This document shows, one piece after another, positions 27,401 to 36,500 of a DNA stretch of 64,000 bases. A model generated the notes under the pieces. The model saw only the letters and a list, made by a program, of their open reading frames with translations. It ran no database searches and had not been told where the DNA came from. The stretch is taken from contig NZ_JAJUXH010000012.1 in assembly GCF_021390245.1 (NCBI RefSeq), positions 62,001 through 126,000 of the forward strand, read 5' to 3'. Position 1 is the stretch's first letter; every line of letters starts with the position of its first letter. Origin of the DNA: Dyadobacter sp. CY323. Lineage in GTDB: Bacteria > Bacteroidota > Bacteroidia > Cytophagales > Spirosomataceae. The translations under genes were made by a program, and so were the position numbers.

Positions 27401-28233
27401 GTTTGATCCGGATTTCCGTCCAGGGCGGGATGTTGTTTGCGCGAAGTGCGGAGCAACACTTTGTCGGCTGCAAAAGCGGAATCGAGATACGTATTCAATT
27501 CCCTCAGCTGGACGGTATCGTCCCGGTCCAGGTCCGCCATCCCATCCAGACCTTTTAATAAATAATACGAAAACACCCCGCGCCCGCCGCCCCAGTCTTC
27601 ACTCTCATTTGCCTTTTCATTCACGGCACAGGCGGCAAGTCTAATCTCATTATTCAATATCAACCTTAACTGATTCGCTACCAGCTCTTTTCCTTTGTAA
27701 TAATCGCCCGCTAGTTTCCCTGAATGGCAGGCGTCGGTAACAAGGATTACCGTAGAATTGCTTTTTGCGGAAAGATGGTTGGCGACTTTATTCAGATCTC
27801 TGATCGTGATCGCATTGTTTCGGTAGTTGTTCGGCGGCGAGTTATATGCCAGCAGGTATCCCAGGCTCGAATCCTTCTCCGTCTCCACATCCCCGTGGCC
27901 AGAGAAGTAAAAATAAGCCTTGTCATTGGCGGTGCATCTTTCCTGCAGCCAGTTTAGAGCATCGTAAATGCCCGCGATGGTCGAATTTTCATTGAGCAAT
28001 AGTTTAATATTACCCACAGGAACACTTCCTCCCGATTTTGATTGCAGGTGTGCGGCAAACAGCGCGGCATCCTTATCCGCAAACTGGAGGGGCGGCATGT
28101 CCGCGTCTTTGTAATTTGTAATGCCAATTACGACCGCATACGATTTGGTTTGGGTCGTATCCTGGGCAAAAATGGGATGATGAAACTCCGGGCAGAAGAT
28201 CAACAGCAGAAAAAGTCGTTGCCACGGAGCCAT
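24403..28233 (-). CDS. Large exported caspase-TPR protein (1276 aa)
   Basis: The protein has a signal peptide (cleavage near IFAQ, residue 24) and then a canonical caspase (peptidase C14) domain: SYAVVIGITNYKDAD (31-45), AYFYFSGHGD (His 113) and TVILVTDACHSGKLAG (Cys 169). At 234-245, DLDRDDTVQLRE fits an EF-hand-like DxDxD...E calcium loop, frequent in bacterial caspases. From about 440 to 1230 it carries many TPR-like repeats, for example AAYVHNELGNLYMHRKKYKL. The repeats probably bind partners or substrates. Location is predicted periplasmic or surface. It is convergent with the smaller caspase gene. The likely reaction is cleavage after Arg or Lys; substrates are unknown. Confidence 0.92.
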   Translation of the reverse strand: MAPWQRLFLLLIFCPEFHHPIFAQDTTQTKSYAVVIGITNYKDADMPPLQFADKDAALFAAHLQSKSGGSVPVGNIKLLLNENSTIAGIYDALNWLQERCTANDKAYFYFSGHGDVETEKDSSLGYLLAYNSPPNNYRNNAITIRDLNKVANHLSAKSNSTVILVTDACHSGKLAGDYYKGKELVANQLRLILNNEIRLAACAVNEKANESEDWGGGRGVFSYYLLKGLDGMADLDRDDTVQLRELNTYLDSAFAADKVLLRTSRKQHPALDGNPDQTLAIVDHAALKTVTSSASDQKSRDRLRSVLSMFKPLGRQPVDYLFGLTKTGAIESKLRFSDYMRIPKDSLPLMLVKECIAYQQHLNNQIDSLKRLGQEADSSYFFANVDTLLLAKNQLLKSKPVVNDFNERFIQMVHGQAQDRINAYLEGDLEELEKREYYYSGNKRYTDFIDMLRVVLHIAPKDHYLHSLLAVQEAYISGLTARLEMVTAKNLSVPLKRAFMYQKKALELAPDAAYVHNELGNLYMHRKKYKLADQHFDKATEIAPTWAIPWSNKVRVGLATQNLRMGVEAVRMTDSLQHNLPYNFTNAGVMMEKQGDLLAAESYLLKSVRVNRRHFFSYGKLGNLYISTGDYEKADRFLTLASMRMEGFAINSEFLKLPYGTSSAPRPSKWRECDLFGSVELPAAKHYVQLVNALSPHSNPDSAFISLKAIAAKSGNMPLLNHYMGKMLFAEKRWEEAEPLLLDAIHSYKSDSAFLVFLEQNLRPASDADTCLVVRLMDHHYNILEDHYLLASIYEHQKRADKALEQYAMITAIENAGLKDQAAFRGDYVLPERSRPLFAFWLKIKSSQNWLRARYEMPPRMGGYIKLATIYEKSADYPAAEKIYLQQIKLNQEVGDIRVAQPDRGPLHLGDSANTYYRIAVNRSAEAATFDFYRRMLKLFPRDTEWQEKAGMFLYNRLRLSFHKIPVRNYQAAYEVINAFAYPFLATYPVAREPGDEQKTMDAEIILPGTGEKIAIPTPKYDPLKVSLASLKLAVRLSGELQTKPQILLAIADLNSWMGNDQEAFLMYKEFISVQEPDAALRSRIIGYCFEINESTFAMNQLEILHRLGEATPAQEIELADCYARSGSTDRALVLLKNVKATNDTERARVGMVYAKTNWLAGRHSDALGYLNAFINTRTTDPAGMDKVTANRYYSIARLNASLKKKDPAFSALNLALENGFNYGHVLNTDSSWKRLRQSARWKALVQKYSVQLQPRDRVLNENSDSFDPREILIAD

Positions 28234-28326
28234 AACTTACTTTATCTTAGAACCTGAAAACACGGAGAAGGGTATCTGACTAATGTCCGATGTAGGGTGA
28301 AATATACAAAAACACGAATCAATTCC

Positions 28327-28728
28327 ATGGTCCTTAAAAACAAAAAAGTCCTTTTTCTGATCCTCATCGTAGTGACGATCGGATACATTATTTACGACTC
28401 GACTTCCCAGCCAACCGTCGACGACCTGAAAGGCAATTTCAGGGAGCTGGCCGTTTACCGGAATGAAAACAATACCGGCCCGATTGTGCGGGTTTATGCG
28501 GTGTCGGTGGAAGGTGAGGTTTGGGATGAAATGAGAAAATATGGCGATCTGATGCCTTATACCAAATATGGCACTACAACCGTGTATTTTTTTGACGCTT
28601 CAAAACCGGCACCTGAGAGGGTAGCTGCAACGGAGCCGCATTTTAATCCAACTTTCAATCCCGGCTGTCTGGCTGTTTATTCCAAAGACCAGAATGGCGG
28701 CATTTCATTCAAAAAGAATCCGTTTTAA
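28327..28728 (+). CDS. Membrane-anchored hypothetical protein
   Basis: A 133-residue protein starting at the ATG 28327 (MVLKNKKVLFLILIVVTIGY), preferred to an upstream GTG. It has one N-terminal anchor or signal helix (about 8-24), then a soluble alpha/beta domain with RVYAVSVEGEVWDEMRKYGDLMPYTKYGTTTVYFFD split across residues 55-91, a conserved-looking core. The end reads FNPGCLAVYSKDQNGGISFKKNPF split after residue 128. I do not recognise the family. It is divergent from the large caspase-TPR gene (94 bases between starts) and precedes the deacylase gene by 71 bases. Confidence 0.65.
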   Translation: MVLKNKKVLFLILIVVTIGYIIYDSTSQPTVDDLKGNFRELAVYRNENNTGPIVRVYAVSVEGEVWDEMRKYGDLMPYTKYGTTTVYFFDASKPAPERVAATEPHFNPTFNPGCLAVYSKDQNGGISFKKNPF

Positions 28729-28799
28729 TAAAGTTCCGGCTTCGAAACAGGCTTATCTCATTGATTTTAGCCATATTCACTTCCCTCAACCCAACTTCT

Positions 28800-30476
28800 A
28801 TGAAACACGTTTTAATCCTGCTCCTGATTTTCATTGTCACGCTTTCCTGCAACAAAAAACCTGAATACGACACGATCATCCGCAATGGAATGATCTATGA
28901 TGGCAATGGTAAAAAACCGTATCCGGCCGATATCGCCATTCATGCAGATACCATCGCTTTTATCGGAGATTTGAAAAACGCCAAAGCGAAAAATGAGATC
29001 GATGCGCAGGGAAAAGCGGTTTCGCCCGGATTTATCAATATGCTTAGCTGGGCAGTAGAGTCGCTGATACAGGATGGTCGCAGCCAGAGCGATATCCGGC
29101 AGGGCGTGACGCTGGAAGTAATGGGCGAAGGTACCAGCGCGGGGCCATTTAATGCCAAAATAAAAAAGCAATGGCAGGCCGACCAGGGAGATATTAAGTA
29201 CAAAGTGGAATGGAACACGCTGGGGGAATATCTCAATTACCTTGAAAAAAAAGGCATAAGCTGCAATGTGGCATCATTTATCGGCGCCGGGACCGTGCGC
29301 ACGTATGTGATTGGCGAGGATAATAAAAAAGCCACTTCCGCGCAACTGGACAGTATGCAGTTACTGGTAAAACAGGCGATGGAGGAAGGTGCGCTGGGCG
29401 TCGGATCCTCTTTGATTTACCCTCCGCATTTTTTCGCAGATACGGACGAATTGATCGCATTGTGCACGGAAGCGGCAAAGCATGGCGGCATGTACATTTC
29501 GCACATGCGGAGCGAGGGAAACAAACTGGACGAAGCGGTGGAAGAGTTGATTACCATTTCCCGGAAAGCCAACATTCCGGCGGAAATCTACCATATTAAG
29601 GCTGTTGGAAAAGACAACTGGCATAAAATGGATGGGGTGATCAAACGAATTGAAAAGGCCCGGTCCGAAGGGTTGCACATTACCGCCGACATGTACACCT
29701 ACGAGGCGGGTGCAACGGGGATGACATCCGCGTTTCCGCCTTCCTTGCAGGATGGTGGTTTTGGGAAGTTGTGGCAGCGTTTGCAGGATCCTGCAATCCG
29801 CGAGCAAATGAAAAAGGTCATGAATTCCAATCCCAAAGAATGGGAAAACCTCTATTATGGCGCCGGATCTCCCGAAAACGTTTTGTTACTGGGCTTTAAA
29901 CAGGATTCATTGAAGAAGTATACGGGCAAATCGCTGGCGGCATTGGCAAAAATACGGGGCAAGTCTCCGGAGGAAACCGCCATGGACCTGATCGTGCAGG
30001 ATAGTACGCGGATTGATGTCGCCTATTTTTTCATGACAGAAAGTAACCTGAAAAAGGAAATCGCATTACCCTGGGTCAGTTTTGGTTCGGATGCCGGAAG
30101 TTATAGCCCGGAAGGCGTTTTCCTCAAATCACAGCCACACCCGAGAGCCTACGGAAATTTTGCCCGGGTCATCGGCCATTATGTGAGGGATGAAAAAATA
30201 TTACCACTTGAAAAAGCGGTTTACAAACTAGCCAAACTGCCCGCAACCAACCTGAAACTTAAAAAACGCGGCGAACTGAAAGTCGGTAACTACGCCGACG
30301 TGGTCGTTTTCGACCCGGCTAAAGTGCAGGATCACGCTACTTACGATAAACCGCAGCAATTCGCTACGGGTATCTCGGATGTTTTTGTGAATGGTGTGGC
30401 CGTTTTAAAAGATGGTGAGCATACCAATGCAAGGCCAGGCAGGTTCGTTAAAGGCCCCGGGTTTACGGGGAAATGA
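28800..30476 (+). CDS. N-acyl-D-amino-acid deacylase-like amidohydrolase, lipoprotein
   Basis: A 558-residue protein starting at the ATG 28800 (MKHVLILLLIFIVTLSC), with a lipobox Cys near 17. The fold is amidohydrolase: a beta-sandwich half (DTIIRNGMIYDGNGKKP), then a TIM barrel with metal or catalytic residues in YISHMRSEG, EIYHIKAVG and FGSDAGSYSPEG. It ends GELKVGNYADVVVFDP. The usual HxH after PGFID is replaced by PGFINMLSWAVESL (residues 77-90), and the bridging Cys position reads VMGEG. This marks a distinct subgroup of the D-aminoacylase family. It may cleave N-acylated D-amino acids or a related amide in the periplasm. The substrate is unproven. Confidence 0.85.
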   Translation: MKHVLILLLIFIVTLSCNKKPEYDTIIRNGMIYDGNGKKPYPADIAIHADTIAFIGDLKNAKAKNEIDAQGKAVSPGFINMLSWAVESLIQDGRSQSDIRQGVTLEVMGEGTSAGPFNAKIKKQWQADQGDIKYKVEWNTLGEYLNYLEKKGISCNVASFIGAGTVRTYVIGEDNKKATSAQLDSMQLLVKQAMEEGALGVGSSLIYPPHFFADTDELIALCTEAAKHGGMYISHMRSEGNKLDEAVEELITISRKANIPAEIYHIKAVGKDNWHKMDGVIKRIEKARSEGLHITADMYTYEAGATGMTSAFPPSLQDGGFGKLWQRLQDPAIREQMKKVMNSNPKEWENLYYGAGSPENVLLLGFKQDSLKKYTGKSLAALAKIRGKSPEETAMDLIVQDSTRIDVAYFFMTESNLKKEIALPWVSFGSDAGSYSPEGVFLKSQPHPRAYGNFARVIGHYVRDEKILPLEKAVYKLAKLPATNLKLKKRGELKVGNYADVVVFDPAKVQDHATYDKPQQFATGISDVFVNGVAVLKDGEHTNARPGRFVKGPGFTGK

Positions 30477-30500
30477 CCCGAAATTAGCACCGCAACAGAG

Positions 30501-30532
30501 GAAGCGTTACCCGATGCAGGTCGGGACGCTTC
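30501..30532. terminator. Hairpin between convergent genes
   Basis: GAAGCGT (30501-30507) pairs with ACGCTTC (30526-30532), and inner CCCGA (30510-30514) pairs with TCGGG (30521-30525). There is no clear T-run on either side, so terminator function is likely but not certain. Confidence 0.5.
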
Positions 30533-30568
30533 TTCACAACTCATAACGCTTGCAAGTATACGTACAAT

Positions 30569-30964
30569 TCAGCTGTCAATTTTTCGGTATAGCTCTTTCA
30601 CATATTGGCCATAATCCACAAAAATCTCCGGTTTGATCAGGTATTCACTGGCACCCATGGACAGGCATTTTTCTCTGATTGATATGACCGGTGATGTCGA
30701 GGTAATGATCACTTTGACGTCTGTATAAGCCGGATTGGATTTAATCTGTGAGATGATATCGTAGCCGTTTTTGCCCGGCATGTTCAGATCAGACAAAATG
30801 ATGTCGGGCAGGTCTGATGGATTTTGTGCGAGCCATTCGAATAAGGTATCGCCGTTTACAAACTCGCCAAGTACATCAAATGCCTCAAATGCCTCAAATT
30901 CTTCCCTCATAAAAAAGCGTTCATCTTCGTCGTTTTCGACGATCACCAGTTTATATTGCTTCAT
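30569..30964 (-). CDS. Single-domain response regulator (CheY/Rcp1-like)
   Basis: A 131-residue receiver with no output domain. I chose the ATG at 30962-30964 (MKQYKLVIVENDEDERFF). The acidic cluster ENDEDE opens the fold, the phospho-acceptor Asp is in IILSDLNMPGKNGYD, the switch Thr/Ser in VIITSTS and the Lys in EYLIKPE. Its start lies inside the 3-prime end of the upstream PAS kinase gene (14-base overlap), so translation is coupled and the two are very likely a cognate pair. With no DNA-binding domain it probably acts by protein contact or as a phosphorelay step. Confidence 0.93.
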   Translation of the reverse strand: MKQYKLVIVENDEDERFFMREEFEAFEAFDVLGEFVNGDTLFEWLAQNPSDLPDIILSDLNMPGKNGYDIISQIKSNPAYTDVKVIITSTSPVISIREKCLSMGASEYLIKPEIFVDYGQYVKELYRKIDS

Positions 30965-32870
30965 AGGATGTGGATGGTTTTTGCCCTGTTTCCCAAAGCG
31001 TAAAATAAAATGTACTTCCATTTCCGGGCTGTGATTCTACCCAGATCCTCCCCTGGTGCCGTTCCACAACCTTCTTACATATTGCAAGGCCCATTCCGGC
31101 GCCGGGATAATTACGTGCTTCGTGCAACCTCCTGAACGGGTCAAAGATCTTTGAAGTACTGTCGGCATCCATCCCGATACCGTTGTCGGATACGGAATAA
31201 AGCGTTGTTCCGTCTTTTACAGTGCACGCCAATCTGATGATGGGCTGCCTGCCGTTGGTGAACTTGATCGCATTGCTGATCAGGTTTTGAAACAGCTGTG
31301 TCAGCTGGACTTTGTCCCCGACGACCGCATCTCTATCCAGTCTTTCAACCGAAATGATAGCCTGGGTCGTGTCTAAGGTGCCTTTCAGGTTCAGTAAAAC
31401 ATGGTCGAAAAGCTCGTTCAGCGTAAGATTACTGGTCTTAAGCTGACCCTTACTGACTTGCGAGTAGTTGAGCACGTTCTCAATGAGCTCCTTCATCCTG
31501 TTGGCGGCCAGAATGGATTTATTGACATATGTGCCAATGTCGCCAATCCTGCCCTTTTCAATCCTGTCATTAATTAAATATAAAAAGCTTTTGACCGTCC
31601 GCAGCGGCTCCTGTAAATCGTGCGAAACAATGGAAGTGAATTGTTCCAGGTCATTGTTTGTACGGGACAATTCAGTATTGATTACCTCCATTTCGCGGGC
31701 GATCTGACGATATTTTTCCGAATTCTCCCGGGCGATCTGTTCCGCTTTTTTGCGCTCCGTCAAATCCCTGGTCACCTTTGAAAAACCCACCAGGACCCGG
31801 TCCGGGTTATAAACGGCTGTGATCACCACATTGGCCCAAAACCTGCTGCCGTCTTTTCTGATACGCCACCCTTCTTCTTCATACTTCCCTACCTGCCGGG
31901 CGATCTTCAGTTCGTAGGCTGGTTTGCCGTTAAAGATCTCTTCCTCAGGATAAAATATCGAGAAATACTTGCCTGTAACTTCCTGCAGTTCATATCCTTT
32001 GATTCTTTTTGCACCTTCATTCCAGCTGATTATCCTTCCTTTCTCGTCCAGCATGAAGATGGCGTAATCCGTGACCTGTTCCACCAGCATCCGGAATCTC
32101 TCTTCATTCTGCCGTATCGTGGCCGCCTCGATACTTTGTTCCGTCAGGTCCTTGGTTACTTTCGAAAAACCGATCAGCTTATTCTCGTCGTTAAACAGGG
32201 CTGTCAGAACAACACTTGCCCAAAACAGCGACCCGTTTTTCTTCATTCTCCATCCCTCCTCTTCGTATTTCCCCACCGTTCTGGCCGTATCCAGCTCAAT
32301 CGCAGGTTTGTTGTTCGAAAGGTCATTGGAATTATAAAAGACAGAAAAGTGCTTACCGATGATCTCGTCGGCGGTATAACCCGTGAGCTTCTGGCCTCCC
32401 TCGTTCCACGTTACGATATTCCCATCCACATCCAGCATGTAGATCGAGTAGTCCTGAACCCCTTCAACCATCAGGCGAAAGCGTTCTTCACTTTCCAGAA
32501 GCGCATTTTCTTCAAGCTTCCGCTCTGTAATATCCCGGATAATACATGCGAAACCGGTATGTTGTTCTCCGTTTTCATACAGAGGTGTCAGAACCATTTC
32601 GGCCCAATACCTGGCGCCATCCGACCGGCGGTTCCACCCTTGTACCACCAGCTTTCCTTTCGAAACAGCTGCATTCAGTTCATAGGTACTTTTAATCGTA
32701 TCCGTGTTGTCAAAAGCCAGATAGTGGATCGGTTTGCCAAAAAGCGCGGAACGTTCATAGTTTGTGACAATCTGAGTTGCTTGGTTGCAGTACAGAATGT
32801 TCCCAAAAGTATCCAGCTTCAATACTGCCTCGCCCAATCCTTCAAGTACTGAATCTGCTCCGATATCCAT
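30951..32870 (-). CDS. PAS-repeat hybrid-type sensor histidine kinase, soluble
   Basis: A 639-residue kinase with no transmembrane helix. It has three PAS domains (about 5-120, 126-250 and 255-375). The second and third are close copies: both contain GKxFSxFY, VGKYEEEGWR and LxGFSKVTxDLTE, so a tandem duplication occurred. HisKA follows with SIVSHDLQEPLRTVKSF (His 417), then an N-box FQNLISNAIKF (Asn 533), DNGIGMD and GAGMGLAICKK. It resembles cytoplasmic light- or redox-sensing PAS kinases of the phytochrome-like HisKA group. The cognate receiver gene overlaps its 3-prime end. A near-consensus promoter lies 90 bases upstream. Confidence 0.95.
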   Translation of the reverse strand: MDIGADSVLEGLGEAVLKLDTFGNILYCNQATQIVTNYERSALFGKPIHYLAFDNTDTIKSTYELNAAVSKGKLVVQGWNRRSDGARYWAEMVLTPLYENGEQHTGFACIIRDITERKLEENALLESEERFRLMVEGVQDYSIYMLDVDGNIVTWNEGGQKLTGYTADEIIGKHFSVFYNSNDLSNNKPAIELDTARTVGKYEEEGWRMKKNGSLFWASVVLTALFNDENKLIGFSKVTKDLTEQSIEAATIRQNEERFRMLVEQVTDYAIFMLDEKGRIISWNEGAKRIKGYELQEVTGKYFSIFYPEEEIFNGKPAYELKIARQVGKYEEEGWRIRKDGSRFWANVVITAVYNPDRVLVGFSKVTRDLTERKKAEQIARENSEKYRQIAREMEVINTELSRTNNDLEQFTSIVSHDLQEPLRTVKSFLYLINDRIEKGRIGDIGTYVNKSILAANRMKELIENVLNYSQVSKGQLKTSNLTLNELFDHVLLNLKGTLDTTQAIISVERLDRDAVVGDKVQLTQLFQNLISNAIKFTNGRQPIIRLACTVKDGTTLYSVSDNGIGMDADSTSKIFDPFRRLHEARNYPGAGMGLAICKKVVERHQGRIWVESQPGNGSTFYFTLWETGQKPSTSYEAI

Positions 32871-32959
32871 TTAATATTAAGTGATTTTTAAGAAGGTACT
32901 ATATTACAGAGCCCAGCGACAGACCAATTTACTTGCTCTGCCGTGTAAAATGCACGCTG

Positions 32960-32992
32960 CAAATTTAAAACCAGATTCGGAATAATTCCAAA
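32960..32992 (-). promoter_or_regulatory. Consensus Bacteroidota promoter of the PAS kinase/receiver operon
   Basis: On the minus strand TTTG (32989-32992) is separated by 21 nt from TAAATTTG (32960-32967), a perfect match to both halves of the Bacteroidota consensus. Transcription would start about 32955, giving a leader of about 85 nt before the kinase ATG at 32870. Confidence 0.7.
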
Positions 32993-33554
32993 GCTGACAT
33001 AGAAAGCAGGCATTTCTATTTTACAGCCGGCAGGCTTTGATCAACCGGGCACATGTATGCCTGTCATGAGCGGCATATACATCCCGCCGACCGCCCAGGC
33101 TCCCTTTTATACCACTTACGAAACGGATACTTACAAATAAGTAGATTTTTGCCGAAATATGTTTAAAAAGTCATGCAGTGGTTACATCTGTAAGTTTTTA
33201 GCATTGGCTCGACAGATTTCTACTCAGAAATGTGATTTAAACGAACAAACCCTTTAACGTATGAAGAACTACTCAACCACCACCGCATTCCCGTTTGTGA
33301 GCGCAGCATCTGAGCTTCAAATTACACCCGCGCGCCCTCATCCGGTCCCTCGCCGGTAACACTACCGGTCCCCCATTTTTCGCCAACATCCGACATAGGT
33401 TTAAAATCTATTGTCTGTCCGTACTTAGCCAAAAAAAATAATTCACCAAACCTGATCATCCAACTATGTAGAAAACCAAAAACCCTTTGAATTCCGGACC
33501 ACATGTCCGCACAACTACTCATCCAATCATTTTTACTCATCTAAATCAATCAAA
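32993..33554 (+). other. Long leader/intergenic region before the first SusC gene
   Basis: This stretch has no convincing gene. It holds a short frame at 33261-33359 (32 residues, MKNYSTTTAFPFVSAASELQ onward, Pro/Arg-rich end) and a small hairpin CCGGTA-ACAC-TACCGG (33353-33368) at the end of that frame. Several imperfect -7-like boxes occur (for example TATGTTTA and TAGGTTTA), none with a good -33. A regulated leader is possible. The 72-residue minus-strand frame at 33322-33540 is not supported. Confidence 0.35.
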
Positions 33555-36500
33555 ATGAAGAGAAGATTACCATTACTCCTCATGCTTTGTATGTTCACAT
33601 GCTTTGGAGCATTTGCGCAACTGCAAGTTTCAGGGAAGGTTACCGATGCAGCAGGCGGAGAGCTGCCTGGCGTAAGCATCGCTATAAAAGGAACCACCAC
33701 CGGAACCACCACCAACCAGGACGGTACGTTTACAATTTCCGACGTACCGGGTCAAAATTCAGTCATGATATTCTCTTTTGTCGGCTACACGTCACAAGAA
33801 GTTAGTATCGGCAATAAAAAAGTGTTCAATATCACTTTGGAGGATGAAAACAAGCAACTTAACGAAGTAGTCGTAGTGGCTTACGGGACCAGCAAGAAAA
33901 AGGACCTTACCGGCGCGGTTACGTCGCTTGATTCCAGGACAATTGCGGTACAGTCCAACTCTACCGTAACGCGCGCGCTGGAAGGTGTCGTGCCCGGATT
34001 GCAGGTTTCTTCCGTCGACGGGCAACCTGGTCTTGATATGGGTATACGTCTCAGAGGTGCGGGTTCTACCAGCCAAAACAGTTCTAATGCACTCATAGTC
34101 ATCGATGGTGTACCCGCCGAGCATGAAAATGCCCTGGCGTCGATCAGCCCTAAAGACATAGCAAGCATCAGCGTTCTGAAAGATGCGGCATCTACGGCCG
34201 TGTATGGTTCGAGAGGAGCCAATGGCGTGGTGATGGTTACCACCAAAAGAGGAACAAAAGGAAAAACGAGGATCGGGTTTGAAGGTCGCTGGGGTGTAAA
34301 CTATGCGGGGGCACTCAAATACGACAAGATCACCGACTCGAAAGACATATATGAATATGCGTGGCAGGCGATCTACAATTCGGTTCGCTATGGCGTTGCC
34401 GGTAATCCTTCCACAAACGGGACATCTTCCACCAACCTGAAAAACCCGAACATGTCACACGAAGATGCAGCACAATTTGCAAGTGCGCATTTGTTCGATT
34501 ACGCGGGTTCTACCACAAACTTCCAGTCCAACCTGCTGGGAAACTGGATGCTGTACGACGTGCCGGGTGCAGTATATACCCCAACCGGTAGCGGAACATC
34601 CGGCAGCTCAACGATGTCCGGCGCGTATCTGGTAAACCCGGACGGGAAATTGAATCCTAATGCAAGAGAACTTTATCCGGCGGGAAGTTATGACGACTTC
34701 TTTCTGGAAAAGAAACTGCGTCAGGAATACAACTTGTCGGCCAGCGGCGGAACAGATAAAATTGACTACTTCACTTCGCTGGGATACCTGGAAGATCCCT
34801 CCTACATCCGCGGATCGAAATTCGCGCGTTACAATGTGCGTTCCAATGTAAATGCACAATTATACAACTGGGTGAAGGTGGGTGCCAACATTGGATATAC
34901 CAACCGAAACACACAATCTCCGGCGACGCGTTTCGGACGTAATGCAGGATCGGCGACTGCCAATGTGTTTCGCTGGATCAATGGACAGAGCCCGCTGATC
35001 TCTCTGTATGCCAGGGATAAAGACGGGAACATCAAGAAAAATGCGGACGGCTCCGATATGGTTAATGTAAAACTGGGTGACTCTTATTCTCCGCTCGGAC
35101 CGACCAAAACGCCGACCTCGGAAGCAAACCTCATCAAATTACTGGATGACGATATCGACACCCGCGCGTCGAATGACCTCAATTTAAAAGGGTATGCGAC
35201 TTTCAGCTTTCTGAAAGATTTCAGTCTGACTACAAACATTTCATACGATCGTTTCTCGGAAACCAGGACCCGTTACGGCAACAGCGGGACCGGCCCGTAC
35301 GTGGGCGTGGGTGCATTTGGAAAAACATATCAGAACGTTTCCGTGCTGGATGCTCAGCAGCTGCTCAACTGGGGACATACATATGGAAAACATGCCATTA
35401 CCGGAATGGCAGGCCACGAGTACTACGAATACAATCTGGACAATTTGAACTATAATTCCGCGTATGGCCTGATCGACGGCTTTCCTGCCTATGCCAACTT
35501 TGTGGGACGTTACACCGGCGGTACTTTTTCCGCTCCGGGAGGAAACATCATCAAAACAGCTATGGAAAGTTACTTTGGCCGTTTGAGTTATATTTATGAT
35601 GAAAAATACTACCTGGAAGCGTCTGTGCGTCGCGACGGTTCGTCCAAATTCAAATATAAGCATAACCGCTGGGGGACATTCTGGTCTGTTGGTGCCGGCT
35701 GGAGAATCAGTGCGGAGGAATTCATGAAAGGCACAAATTCGTGGCTGGACGATATGAAGGTACGTTCCAGCTACGGTTTGATCGGGAATCAAAGCGGTAT
35801 CGGTAATTACTCCGGGTACCAGCTGTGGTCATATGGGGCCGTTTTCACTTCGGGCACGGCCGGTACAGGTATACCAGCTTCCTACACGTTAAGCCAGGGG
35901 GCATTTGTAAACGACGGGTTGACCTGGGAAAATACAAGAACATTCGACGCGGGTATCGACTTCACGATGTTCAAACGTGTGCACGGTTCGGTGGACTGGT
36001 ACAACAAACACACCATCAACTCGGTTTACAACCAGCCTATCGCGATCTCTCTGGGACAGAGCACTCTGACCAAAAACTCGGCAGGCCTGCGTAACCGCGG
36101 GATTGAGGTGGATGTAAATATTGATATCATCAAAAGCAAAGATATCAACTGGACCATCGGAGTTAACGGGACACATTATACCACCGTTCTCACCAAAGTT
36201 CCGGCGGGTATCGGATCCAAAGAGCTCAACGGAAACTGGACCGCCGGCGTCGACGGATGGGCAGCAAACGGAGGCGGCTCAACGGGTGAGACTGCCTATC
36301 TTCGCGGGGTTGGGAAAGATTTTTACAACCTGTATTTTTTCAAATATGGCGGGGTTGATACAAACACCGGATTGCCGTTGTTCCATCACCGTGTTACCGA
36401 GGCCGATCACACATCGGGCAAATTCGGAGATACGCCGGTTGGCTCGGATATCAAAACCACCGACTACTCACTGGCGAGCCGCTACGAAATGGGAAGTGCG

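Noticed and set aside
32136..32852. 238-residue plus-strand frame
   Set aside because: Antisense to the PAS domains of the kinase gene; shadow frame.
33322..33540. 72-residue minus-strand frame before SusC
   Set aside because: No family resemblance and it overlaps the expected SusC leader. The next minus-strand gene is not arranged with it.
33691..33714. Short tandem repeat (GGAACCACCACC twice)
   Set aside because: In-frame Gly-Thr-Thr-Thr codons within the SusC regulatory-like domain; not a phase-variable tract.
35241..35792. 183-residue minus-strand frame
   Set aside because: Antisense to the SusC barrel; no signal, motif or regulatory context.
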